A DNA stretch of 8,554 bases from Gemmatimonadota bacterium (GCA_003221075.1 QHUF01000302.1:1-8554); one strand, 5' to 3'. Numbered from the stretch's first letter, positions 1 through 6,267 are shown. Notes: a model not told the origin generated them from the letters alone. Numbers and translations are program-made.

Positions 1-330
1 CGCCACACCATGCCGCTTCGCCGGCGCAAACCGCAGCGCGGCCGAGCCGGCCAGCGCGGCTGAATCGAGCGCGGCGTAGCCGCTCGGCTCTGCGACGCGA
101 GTGGATTCCGGGATCAGCTTGCCGGTCGAGTCCACGAACAGCCGCAGCGTCACGTCCCCCTCGACCTTCCGGTCGAACTGCGCCGGGGGATACGCGATCG
201 GCATGTCGGGATTGAGCGCGACCGGCGCTTCCGACTCGGGCGGCGCGGCCTGGCTCGGCTGGCTGCCGGACTGCTGGGATCCGCCGCGGCACGCCGTCAG
301 CACACACGCGACGAGCACCATCGATCGCAC
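1..330 (-). CDS. TonB-like C-terminal domain lipoprotein (partial, 3' end cut by window edge)
   Basis: 110 codons are visible before the left edge cuts the gene. The N-terminus is a short lipoprotein signal peptide: Arg at residue 2, a hydrophobic run, and a lipobox LTAC with the lipidated Cys at residue 14. A Q/S/P/E-rich linker follows to about residue 50. From about 52 the sequence fits a TonB C-terminal fold: VEGDVTLRLFVDSTG, then SGYAALDSAAL and FAPAK, the usual order of conserved blocks. I chose the GTG at 330 because GGAGG (343-339) sits 8 bases upstream; an in-frame ATG at 321 and an ATG at 345 are alternatives. It starts 1 base after the mutS stop, so the two are probably coupled. 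Family knowledge: this domain transmits energy to outer-membrane receptors or acts as a periplasmic interaction module. With a lipid anchor in place of the usual N-terminal membrane helix, energy transduction is uncertain; the partner is unknown. Confidence 0.75.
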   Translation of the reverse strand, partial: MRSMVLVACVLTACRGGSQQSGSQPSQAAPPESEAPVALNPDMPIAYPPAQFDRKVEGDVTLRLFVDSTGKLIPESTRVAEPSGYAALDSAALAGSAALRFAPAKRHGVA

Positions 331-331
331 G

Positions 332-2935
332 TCAGGAGCCTCCATCTTTCCGGCGCTTCTGCCACGCCGCGAGTCGATTCAAGGCATCGAGCGGCGACAG
401 CGCGTTGACGTCGAGTCCGTCGAGCTCGAGCAGCAGGGGATCGGGGCTCGGGGTTCGGGCGTGGCCGAACAACCCGAGCTGAGTTGCATCGAGTGGTGCG
501 GGAGCCGGTTGCTTGGCGACGTGATGCCCGGCTTCGAGCAGCTTGAGCACCTGCCAGGCGCGCGTGACGACGGGGGCGGGAAGCCCCGCGAGCCGGCCTA
601 CGTGAATTCCGTAGGAGCGGTCGGCGCCACCAGGCTCGAGCCGGTGCAGGAACACGATTTCCTCGCCCACCTCCCGCACCGCCACATTGAAGTTGCGGAC
701 GTGCTCCAGCTCCTCGGTGAGCTGCGTCAGCTCGTGATAGTGCGTCGCAAAGATCGTCTTGCACCCGATGGTGTTGTGCAGGCACTCGGTGACCGCCCAC
801 GCGATCGCCACGCCGTCGTACGTCGAGGTTCCACGTCCGATCTCATCGAGCAACACCAGGCTGCGACTGGTCGCGGCGTGCAGGATCGCGCTCGTTTCGC
901 TCATCTCGACCATGAACGTGGACTGCCCCCGCACCAGGTTGTCGGATGCGCCGACGCGCGTGAAGAGACGATCGACCACGCCGATCGTCGCGCGGCGACA
1001 GGGCACGAACGACCCGATCTGCGCGAGCACCACGCAGAGCCCGACCTGGCGAAGCAGCGTGGACTTGCCGGCCATGTTGGGGCCCGTAAGCAGGACGATG
1101 CGACCAGACGCGTCGAGCGTCACGTCGTTGGGAATGAACGCTTCGCGGGCCATCATCCGCTCGACGACCGGATGGCGGCTTCCCTCGAGCTGCAACGCGA
1201 ACTCGCTCGTCACTGTCGGCCGCACGTAGCGCTCGCGCTCGGCGACGTCGGCCAGCGCGGACCAGGCGTCGAGACGCGCCAGGTGGCCCGCGGTCGCCTG
1301 GACCCTCGCGATCACTTCCCCGACCCGGCGCCGTAGCTGGTCCAGCACTTCGGCTTCGCGCGCGCCGATGCGCTCCTCGGCGCCGAGAACTTTCGCTTCG
1401 TACTCCTTCAGCTCGGGCGTGACGTAGCGCTCCGCCCCGGTGAGCGTTTGGCGCCGCTCGTAATCGGATGGGATGCGGTCGCGATGCGTGTGCGTGACTT
1501 CGATGTAGTAGCCGAAGACTTTGTTGAAGCCGACCTTGAGCGAGGCGATGCCGGTCCGGTCCCGCTCGCGCGACTGCAGCGCAGCGATGTACTGCTTGCC
1601 GCCGTCGCGCGCGGCCTTCAAGTCGTCGAGGTCGCGAACGTACCCCGGTTTGATCGCGTCTCCGTCATCGAGCTGCGCCGGCGGGTGCTCGACGAACGCG
1701 CGCGCCAACTCTTCGCCGATATCGGTGAGCAGATCGAGCTCGTGCGCGCTCGCCTCGAGCAGGGTGGAGCGCTCGCGGCCGTCGAACCCGCCGACGGCGC
1801 CCGCCACATCCGGCAGCCGCAGGATCGAATCGCGCAGGGCGCCCATCTCGCGCGGCGTCGCTCGTCCCAGGGCCGCGCGTCCCGCCAGGCGCTCGAGATC
1901 GCGCACGCCGTCGAGCGCCTCGCGCAGCCGCTCGCGGCCGCGGCTGTCACCGACCAGCACCGCGACCGCGTCGAGTCGTGCGTTGATCGCCGCCGGGTCG
2001 ACGAGCGGCGCCAGCAGCCAGCGGCGCAGCAGCCGGCCGCCCATCGGCGTGAGGGTGCGGTCGATGACTCCGAGCAAGGTGGCGCCTTCCGCGTCCCCGC
2101 CGGAGCGGAGCGGCTCGACGAGCTCGAGATTGCGCCGCGTCATCTCATCGAGCGGCAGGACGTCACCGCGCCGCACGATGGTGGGGTGCGCCAGATGAGG
2201 CAGGCCGCCGGGCTTCAGCTCGCGCGCGTAGCGCAGCAACGCGCCGGCGGCGCCAATGGCCGGTCCGTCGTCCGCGCCGACGCCAAGCCCATCGAGCGAG
2301 GCGATACCGTAGGTGCGCGTCAGGTCTTCGCGCGCCAGCTCGGGGTCGAATTCCCATGCCTCGCGCGTGGTCACTGTGGTGACGGACGCAGCGACCGGAT
2401 GATCCGCCGGAACGACGAGCTCGCGGGCTTCGTAGCGCCCGAGCGCAGCCTCGACGTCGGCCGTGGAGACGACCTCGAGGATGAGATCCCCCGTGGTGAT
2501 GTCGAGGGCAGCGAGCCCGGCAGTCGTGCCGCGGGGATCCACCGCCACGAGATAGTTATTCCGGTTTCGTACGAGCCAGTCGTCCGTCAGCACGGTGCCC
2601 GGCGTCACCGTCTCGACCACCGCCCGGCGAACGACGCCTTTGGCCAGCTTGGGATCTTCGATCTGCTCACAGATCGCGACGCGGTGCCCCTTGGCGATGA
2701 GCCGCCGCAGATACTCGGTGGCGGCTTTCACGGGGACACCGGCGAGCGGGACCTCCGCCGCGCCGCCGTTGTTGCGTGAGGTGAGGGTCAGCCCCAGCTC
2801 GCGCGAGGCGAGCTTGGCGTCGTCCTCGAACATCTCGTAGAAGTCGCCCATCCGGAAAAACAGAATGGTCTGGGGGTGGCGGGCCTTGATGTCACGGTAC
2901 TGCTGCATGAGCGCCGTCTCGGTTGCTGCCGTCAC
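332..2935 (-). CDS. mutS: DNA mismatch repair protein MutS
   Basis: Full-length MutS (867 residues, normal for the family), the cytoplasmic ATPase that recognises base mismatches and small loops and recruits MutL. Seen in order: the N-terminal mismatch-binding domain with the FYE motif at residues 32-34 (Phe and Glu contact the mismatch); connector and lever domains; the clamp region with GFNKVFGYYIEVT at 469-481; Walker A GPNMAGKST at 618-626; Walker B LLDEIGRGTS at 695-704; and the THYHEL segment at 731-736. A QLGLF sequence at 819-823 matches the beta-clamp-binding consensus QLxLF. The C-terminus (about 840-862, LSPLDALNRL) resembles the small dimer/tetramer-forming tail. The start is GTG at 2935, overlapping the upstream SPOR gene stop as GTGA, so translation is probably coupled; only a weak GGTGGA-like site precedes it. 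An in-frame ATG at codon 10 is a possible alternative. No mutL is present in the window. Confidence 0.98.
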   Translation of the reverse strand: MTAATETALMQQYRDIKARHPQTILFFRMGDFYEMFEDDAKLASRELGLTLTSRNNGGAAEVPLAGVPVKAATEYLRRLIAKGHRVAICEQIEDPKLAKGVVRRAVVETVTPGTVLTDDWLVRNRNNYLVAVDPRGTTAGLAALDITTGDLILEVVSTADVEAALGRYEARELVVPADHPVAASVTTVTTREAWEFDPELAREDLTRTYGIASLDGLGVGADDGPAIGAAGALLRYARELKPGGLPHLAHPTIVRRGDVLPLDEMTRRNLELVEPLRSGGDAEGATLLGVIDRTLTPMGGRLLRRWLLAPLVDPAAINARLDAVAVLVGDSRGRERLREALDGVRDLERLAGRAALGRATPREMGALRDSILRLPDVAGAVGGFDGRERSTLLEASAHELDLLTDIGEELARAFVEHPPAQLDDGDAIKPGYVRDLDDLKAARDGGKQYIAALQSRERDRTGIASLKVGFNKVFGYYIEVTHTHRDRIPSDYERRQTLTGAERYVTPELKEYEAKVLGAEERIGAREAEVLDQLRRRVGEVIARVQATAGHLARLDAWSALADVAERERYVRPTVTSEFALQLEGSRHPVVERMMAREAFIPNDVTLDASGRIVLLTGPNMAGKSTLLRQVGLCVVLAQIGSFVPCRRATIGVVDRLFTRVGASDNLVRGQSTFMVEMSETSAILHAATSRSLVLLDEIGRGTSTYDGVAIAWAVTECLHNTIGCKTIFATHYHELTQLTEELEHVRNFNVAVREVGEEIVFLHRLEPGGADRSYGIHVGRLAGLPAPVVTRAWQVLKLLEAGHHVAKQPAPAPLDATQLGLFGHARTPSPDPLLLELDGLDVNALSPLDALNRLAAWQKRRKDGGS

Positions 2936-3801
2936 GGCTCGTCCACCACGAATGGTTGCCCGCCGACCTTCTGCTTTAGGCGCGCCTGCACGCGCTGCGC
3001 TTCCTCACGTGTGCCGTACCGACCGACGCGGACTTTGAAGAACCCGGCGGAGTCCCGCACGACCCGCGCGTCGAAGCCCATCACCTTGATACGTGTGAGC
3101 ATCTCGTCGACCTGCGCAGCGCTCTTTACGGCGAGAACCTGCACCGCGTACGCATGCGACGCCGGTGGTGTAGCGGGGGGGACTTTTGCGCCGGTATCGG
3201 ACGCTACCGGTGTCGTGGCTGTCGTAGTGGCCGATGGGGCACTGCAGCGCGCCGCATAGAAGTTCACCTGATTCTTGAATTCGACATCGTCCGTCGTGCC
3301 TTGGAGCGCGTTTTGGATCAGCTCGCAGCCGCGTGTCTCGTTCTTGAGGTCGAAGTACGCGCGCGCGCCCCAAAAGTTGGCGCGCGGGCGCAGGGGTGAA
3401 TCGGGGTAATCACGATTCAACCGTTCAGCCGCCTGCGCGGTCTGGACCGGGTCATGTTGGGCGAAGTAAAGCTGGGTCAGCAGCAGGAGTGCATCGTCGG
3501 CCCAGGGGCCCGACCCGTATTCGACGACGATCCGGTTGAGATTGCTCGAGACTGCTTGCGCGTTGGGCGCGATCTTCGCCGCCGCCAAGAGCGCCTGCGG
3601 AAATACCGAGTCGCCCGGGGACAGCGTGGCGAGCAGCCGGCGCACGATCGCGCGGCCGGAATCGACTTGGCCCGACTGCGCCAAACGGAGTGCCTCGATG
3701 AGACGACTGTCGGTCTGAGCGGACAGTCTGACTGTCGGACCGAAGAGCGCGACCAATACGATCAGTCCGACCGTCCGACCGTCCGACCGTCCGACCCTCA
3801 T
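2932..3801 (-). CDS. Secreted TPR-like protein with C-terminal SPOR domain
   Basis: 289 residues. The N-terminus is a signal peptide: an Arg/Gly-rich n-region encoded by a tandem repeat, hydrophobic LIVLVALFG at about 13-21, and a likely cleavage after LSA (residue 28). Residues 30-185 are helical, with alternating patterns resembling tetratricopeptide/YbgF-type repeats (for example ADDALLLLTQLYF and LRPRANFWGARAYFDL). A Ser/Thr/Ala/Pro linker covers about 187-215. Residues 216-287 fit a SPOR domain: YAVQVLAVKSAAQVDEM, GFDARVV, and GFFKVRVGRYGTREEAQ. SPOR domains bind peptidoglycan strands stripped of stem peptides, often at division sites, so an envelope or cell-division role is inferred; the exact function is unknown. 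The ATG at 3801 is preceded by GGGAGG (3811-3806) with a short 4-base spacer. It overlaps the holA stop (ATGA) and the mutS start (GTGA), placing it mid-operon. Confidence 0.85.
   Translation of the reverse strand: MRVGRSDGRTVGLIVLVALFGPTVRLSAQTDSRLIEALRLAQSGQVDSGRAIVRRLLATLSPGDSVFPQALLAAAKIAPNAQAVSSNLNRIVVEYGSGPWADDALLLLTQLYFAQHDPVQTAQAAERLNRDYPDSPLRPRANFWGARAYFDLKNETRGCELIQNALQGTTDDVEFKNQVNFYAARCSAPSATTTATTPVASDTGAKVPPATPPASHAYAVQVLAVKSAAQVDEMLTRIKVMGFDARVVRDSAGFFKVRVGRYGTREEAQRVQARLKQKVGGQPFVVDEP
3765..3796 (-). repeat. Tandem repeat, 8-bp unit x 4, at the 5' end of the SPOR gene
   Basis: Four perfect back-to-back copies of GTCCGACC on the plus strand (GGTCGGAC on the coding strand) fill 3765-3796. 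They start 3 bases after the SPOR-gene start codon and encode its Arg/Gly-rich signal-peptide n-region. Because 8 is not a multiple of 3, gain or loss of one unit shifts the frame. Losing one unit would read into a frame that stays open to about 3452; gaining one would hit TGA straight after the repeat. Related degenerate pieces lie just downstream: GACTGTCGG occurs at 3705-3713 and 3730-3738, with the inverse GACAGTC at 3722-3728. Confidence 0.95.
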
Positions 3802-4865
3802 GCCGCCTCCCGTTTCGTCGCCGCAAATCCTAGCACAAGCTGCGTCACGATCCCTCGATCATCCGACACGGTTGCGGTCTTCAATGCGTTGTCGGCCGCG
3901 AGCGCCGCGCGGAGAGCCCGGCCGAGCTCGCGGGCGGTCCACAGCGCGCTCCACGCGGTCCACCGCACCGCTTCCTCTTTATAGCTGCGCATACCGTACG
4001 GCCGGACGCTCTGCAGGTGGCGGTAGATCGTGTCCGGCAAGCGTGCCGCGGAGACACCCCGGTCGCGCTCGGCTCGCGCGAGTGCGGTACCCACCAGGTG
4101 CGTGCCGAGCAGTGATAAGATCTTGACGCCGCTCATGCCTGCCTGTTCGAGCACCGGTTCCACGAGCTGAGCCGCGCGCGCCGCACGCCGCTCGAGCGCG
4201 GCCTCCACCAGGTCGAATACCGTTTCGTCGCGACGCACACCCACCAGGTTGGACACATCGTCCGCCGTAACCGGCCGGCCCGCCTCCCCCCCCGCCAGAG
4301 AGGCCAGCTTTTCGACCTCGCGGCTGAGCGTGCTCAGATCGTTGCCGACCGCCCTGAGGAGCAGCTCGGTTGCGTCCGCCGCAAGCGTGACCCCCAGCGT
4401 CGTCGCGCGGTGTTGCAGCCAGCGAGGCACGCGCTCGGCTGCGAGCGCGTCCACCGCCACGGCGGCCGACGCACGGACAAGATCGGCATCGGCCTCTTCC
4501 CCCGCTGCGACGACGAGCACAAGCACAGTGGTCGGATTGGGTGAGGCCAGGTAGCGCACGACCTCGTCGCGGAGTTTGGTCTTTCGTTTGCCCACCTGCT
4601 CCACACCCCGAATCACCACGGCACGCCGTTCGGCCATCATGGGCGGCGTATTCACCAGGGCGTGAAACGATTCGGGCGTCAGGTCAGGGGCGAAACGGAC
4701 GTCCAGATTGAAGTCCCGGCTCGATCCCACGGCCGAATCCACCAGCGCGCGGACGGCCTCGTCCTTGAGGACGTCTTCGTCACCGTGCAGCAAATAGACA
4801 GGTTCGGGGACGGGAGCGCCCTTCTTGAGACTGCGAAGGAGCGCATCGAGGGTGAGCGCCGCCAT
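3798..4865 (-). CDS. holA: DNA polymerase III subunit delta (clamp loader)
   Basis: 355 residues, close to the usual HolA length. Delta is the clamp-loader subunit that opens the beta sliding clamp so it can be placed on primed DNA. Visible family features: YLLHGDEDVLKDEAVRAL at 24-41 (equivalent of the GxExxL segment at the start of the AAA+-like domain); SFHALVNTPPMMAERRAVVI at about 66-85, where Met76-Met77 occupy the position of the hydrophobic pair that wedges into the clamp (Leu-Phe in E. coli); GNDLSTLSREVEKLASLAG at 174-192; and FDLVEAALERRAARA at 217-231, leading into the C-terminal collar domain. The start at ATG 4865 is 26 bases after the anti-sigma stop and has no clear ribosome binding site, so it may depend on translation from upstream. 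Its stop overlaps the SPOR gene start (ATGA). HolA and MutS are both clamp-interacting proteins, but shared function in this operon is inference. Confidence 0.93.
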   Translation of the reverse strand: MAALTLDALLRSLKKGAPVPEPVYLLHGDEDVLKDEAVRALVDSAVGSSRDFNLDVRFAPDLTPESFHALVNTPPMMAERRAVVIRGVEQVGKRKTKLRDEVVRYLASPNPTTVLVLVVAAGEEADADLVRASAAVAVDALAAERVPRWLQHRATTLGVTLAADATELLLRAVGNDLSTLSREVEKLASLAGGEAGRPVTADDVSNLVGVRRDETVFDLVEAALERRAARAAQLVEPVLEQAGMSGVKILSLLGTHLVGTALARAERDRGVSAARLPDTIYRHLQSVRPYGMRSYKEEAVRWTAWSALWTARELGRALRAALAADNALKTATVSDDRGIVTQLVLGFAATKREAA

Positions 4866-4891
4866 CCAGCGAAGTTAGCCGAACAGCTGCT

Positions 4892-5380
4892 TCAGCGCGA
4901 CGCCGACGCGGGCGTGAAAAGCGTTGTGCCGTACGGATATGGATTTCCGCTGACGACACGAGCGCGGGGGTCCTGAAAAGAGACGAACGGCAAGCCGGCA
5001 CTGGCCACCGGTTTCGGGAACGCGACCGGAGGCAGCAGGGGCGCCCGGGCGATCCGCGGCCGCTGGGCGAGCTCGAAGAAAAACAGCGCAAGTGCGGCGA
5101 GCACCAGCATCGTTGCCGACACACCAGCCAGCGCAGGCGGCCGGGGAACCCGGCGGCGCTCAACCGCGAGTCGCGCGTCGAGACGCTGGCGGAAACTCGG
5201 TGACGGAGCGATGGGTGATGCGGAGTGCAAGGCTTGCACGGCCTGACGGATGGTCGCGTCGTAGCGTCGACACGCCGTACAGTGTACCAGATGTCGCGCA
5301 AAGCGATGCAGCTCGCGGGAGGATGTGATGATCCCGTCCCGGAATTCGGTCTGACGCTCGAGAAACTCGCTGCAAAGCAT
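4892..5380 (-). CDS. Zinc-finger membrane anti-sigma factor (putative)
   Basis: 162 residues. The N-terminus looks like a zf-HC2/ZAS anti-sigma domain: Cys3, then H-x3-C-x2-C as His30, Cys34 and Cys37 (RHLVHCTACRRY). This is the zinc-binding pattern by which such proteins hold an ECF sigma factor inactive. A single hydrophobic segment at about 83-104 (ALAGVSATMLVLAALALFFFEL) would anchor it in the inner membrane, with the N-terminal zinc domain in the cytoplasm and a Pro-rich tail of about 55 residues outside; the tail resembles nothing I recognise. Position supports the call: it lies 67 bases downstream of an ECF sigma gene, the usual sigma/anti-sigma order. The ATG at 5380 has no good ribosome binding site at normal distance; the nearest G-rich stretch is in the 3' arm of the preceding stem-loop about 12 bases away. 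Sensing signal and target specificity are unknown. Confidence 0.8.
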   Translation of the reverse strand: MLCSEFLERQTEFRDGIITSSRELHRFARHLVHCTACRRYDATIRQAVQALHSASPIAPSPSFRQRLDARLAVERRRVPRPPALAGVSATMLVLAALALFFFELAQRPRIARAPLLPPVAFPKPVASAGLPFVSFQDPRARVVSGNPYPYGTTLFTPASASR

Positions 5381-5393
5381 GGTGGAAATGTAC

Positions 5394-5428
5394 CACCCCG
5401 GCCCACGGGGTGTTCCGCGGCCGGGGTG
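5394..5428 (-). promoter_or_regulatory. Strong stem-loop between sigma and anti-sigma genes
   Basis: A perfect 10-bp GC-rich inverted repeat: CACCCCGGCC at 5394-5403 and GGCCGGGGTG at 5419-5428, with a 15-base loop. It lies 19 bases after the sigma stop and ends 13 bases before the anti-sigma ATG. In the minus-strand transcript no U-run follows (the next bases are GUACAUUUCC), so it is not a classic intrinsic terminator. Its 3' arm contains the only G-rich stretch (GGGGTGG) that could act as ribosome binding site for the anti-sigma gene. It might partly terminate transcription, protect the sigma mRNA 3' end, or hinder anti-sigma translation; the choice is inference. Confidence 0.65.
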
Positions 5429-5447
5429 AAAACAGCGTGAGTTGTAG

Positions 5448-6092
5448 CTAAACGAGGATGGGGCCGATGAGCTGGGCGAAGCTATTTCGTGCCCGATTCA
5501 GGCGGCTCTTCACGGTCCCGAGATTGCAGCCCGTGATTTCTGCGATTTCCTGGTAGCTCTTTCCCTCGAGCTCGCGGAGCACGAACACCTCCCGATGGTG
5601 TTCCGGCAGCCGATGGACGCACTGATCCACCGCGTCCTTCAGGAACCGCTTGCGGTAGAGATCGTCCGGGCGCGCCGTCGTGTCCTCGAACTGCAGGGGC
5701 CGGTGATCGGCTTCCCAGTTCTTCTTGATCGTCTGGAACAGCACCAAGGGGTTGCGGCTGCGGTTGCGCAGCTCGTTTTTCGCGAGGTTCGACGCGATCG
5801 TGTAGATCCACGTCGAGAATTTCTTGGTTTGATCGAAGCGGTGCAGATGGCGGAAGACCCGGATGAACACTTCCTGCACGAGGTCCTCAGCGCGCTCACG
5901 ATCACCGATCGTACGGTTGACGAAATTGAGAAGCCGAGTCTGGTAGCGGTCGACCAAGGTCCCGAACGCCTGCGGCTCACCAGCCAGGTGGCGCATCACG
6001 ACCTGTCCATCGTCCAGCTCATGCAGCGCCTCACGCTGCAGCGCGCGCTGCGGATCGACCGCCGGTGTGGGACGCTTCAGTGTAGTGCGCAT
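5448..6092 (-). CDS. ECF-type RNA polymerase sigma factor (RpoE-like)
   Basis: 214 residues from ATG 6092. Region 2 is clear: FGTLVDRYQTRLLNFVNR and DRERAEDLVQEVFIRVFRHL (core binding), then KKFSTWIYTIASNLAKNELR (regions 2.3/2.4, -10 recognition). After a linker of about 40 residues comes region 4: DAVDQCVHRLPEHHREVFVLRE and the helix-turn-helix GKSYQEIAEITGCNLGTVKSRLNRAR (-35 recognition). This is the two-domain ECF layout with no region 1 or 3. Start choice: the frame continues to a GTG at 6161 with GGGAGG 8 bases upstream (237 residues). However, codons between 6161 and 6092 end mostly in A/T, unlike the G/C-ending codons downstream, and the extra residues match no sigma region. ATG 6092 has AAGGG (plus-strand 6098-6102) 5 bases upstream. 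I prefer 6092 but do not exclude 6161. The adjacent anti-sigma gene implies membrane-signal control; the signal is unknown. Confidence 0.93.
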   Translation of the reverse strand: MRTTLKRPTPAVDPQRALQREALHELDDGQVVMRHLAGEPQAFGTLVDRYQTRLLNFVNRTIGDRERAEDLVQEVFIRVFRHLHRFDQTKKFSTWIYTIASNLAKNELRNRSRNPLVLFQTIKKNWEADHRPLQFEDTTARPDDLYRKRFLKDAVDQCVHRLPEHHREVFVLRELEGKSYQEIAEITGCNLGTVKSRLNRARNSFAQLIGPILV

Positions 6093-6170
6093 GGCTACCC
6101 TTGCGTTTCGAACGGGAACACGGAAAACCCTGTCCTGATTTGCTTTATGAGGACTCGGCACAAACCGTGC

Positions 6171-6187
6171 CTCCCAGGCTAGGGGAG
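6171..6187 (-). promoter_or_regulatory. Inverted repeat CTCCC/GGGAG upstream of the sigma gene
   Basis: Arms CTCCC (6171-6175) and GGGAG (6183-6187) flank a 7-base centre. On the transcript the downstream arm contains the GGGAGG that would be the ribosome binding site of the alternative GTG start at 6161, so the hairpin could hide that site. It closely resembles a second inverted repeat at 6245-6260 (TCCCAG, 3-4 bases, GGGGA in both), so both may instead be sites for one DNA-binding protein. The role is unproven. Confidence 0.4.
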
Positions 6188-6193
6188 TAACTC

Positions 6194-6230
6194 GTTATCA
6201 CATAACTTGTTGCGACTCGCACTGAGTTGC
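6194..6230. promoter_or_regulatory. Cluster of short palindromes and direct repeats upstream of the sigma gene
   Basis: Two neighbouring dyads: GTTAT-CAC-ATAAC at 6194-6206 (perfect 5-bp arms) and GCGACTC-GCACT-GAGTTGC at 6212-6230 (7-bp arms, one mismatch). A 7-base direct repeat GTTGCGA occurs at 6209-6215 and 6226-6232, period 17. These lie 100-140 bases upstream of ATG 6092, where operators would be expected. No regulator can be named. Confidence 0.35.
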
Positions 6231-6238
6231 GAAATGAA

Positions 6239-6267
6239 AATATTGTCCCAGCCTGGGGACGACGCAA
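6239..6267 (-). promoter_or_regulatory. Candidate promoter for the sigma-factor operon
   Basis: On the minus strand TTGCGT (6267-6262) and AATATT (6244-6239) are separated by 17 bases, resembling -35 and -10 elements (3 of 6 and 4 of 6 matches to the housekeeping consensus). The position is right for the sigma gene and the region is AT-rich compared with its surroundings. The match is weak. The inverted repeat 6245-6260 fills nearly the whole spacer, so it may be an operator, or the same bases may be a terminator of the upstream gene. Confidence 0.25.
6245..6260 (-). terminator. Possible intrinsic terminator of the Nudix gene (or operator)
   Basis: In the minus-strand transcript GTCCC-CAGGCT-GGGAC forms a 5-bp GC-rich stem with a 6-base loop, followed by AATATTTTC. 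It lies about 43 bases after the Nudix stop codon. The stem is short and the T-run is only four long and displaced by A/T bases, so termination would be weak. It overlaps the spacer of the candidate promoter, and a near copy of the motif lies at 6171-6187, which argues for a protein-binding site instead. Confidence 0.35.

Noticed and set aside
101..1336. 411-codon open frame on the plus strand
   Set aside because: It lies wholly antisense to mutS and the lipoprotein gene, is Arg/His/Asp-rich low-quality protein, and is expected from GC-rich codon bias on the opposite strand.
1448..2779. 443-codon open frame on the plus strand
   Set aside because: Antisense to the middle of mutS, no recognisable domain, Arg/Gln/Ala-rich shadow composition; mutS itself has every family motif.
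3765..3796. CRISPR-like array
   Set aside because: Units are 8 bp, contiguous and without spacers, inside a coding region; this is a simple tandem repeat.
3452..3826. 124-codon minus-strand frame overlapping the SPOR gene
   Set aside because: Arg-rich alternative frame without domains. It matters only as the frame that would be read if one 8-bp repeat unit were lost, so it is not called as a gene.
5595..6182. 195-codon plus-strand frame opposite the sigma gene
   Set aside because: Shadow of the sigma gene; no domain and no ribosome binding site noticed; the sigma frame carries complete regions 2 and 4.
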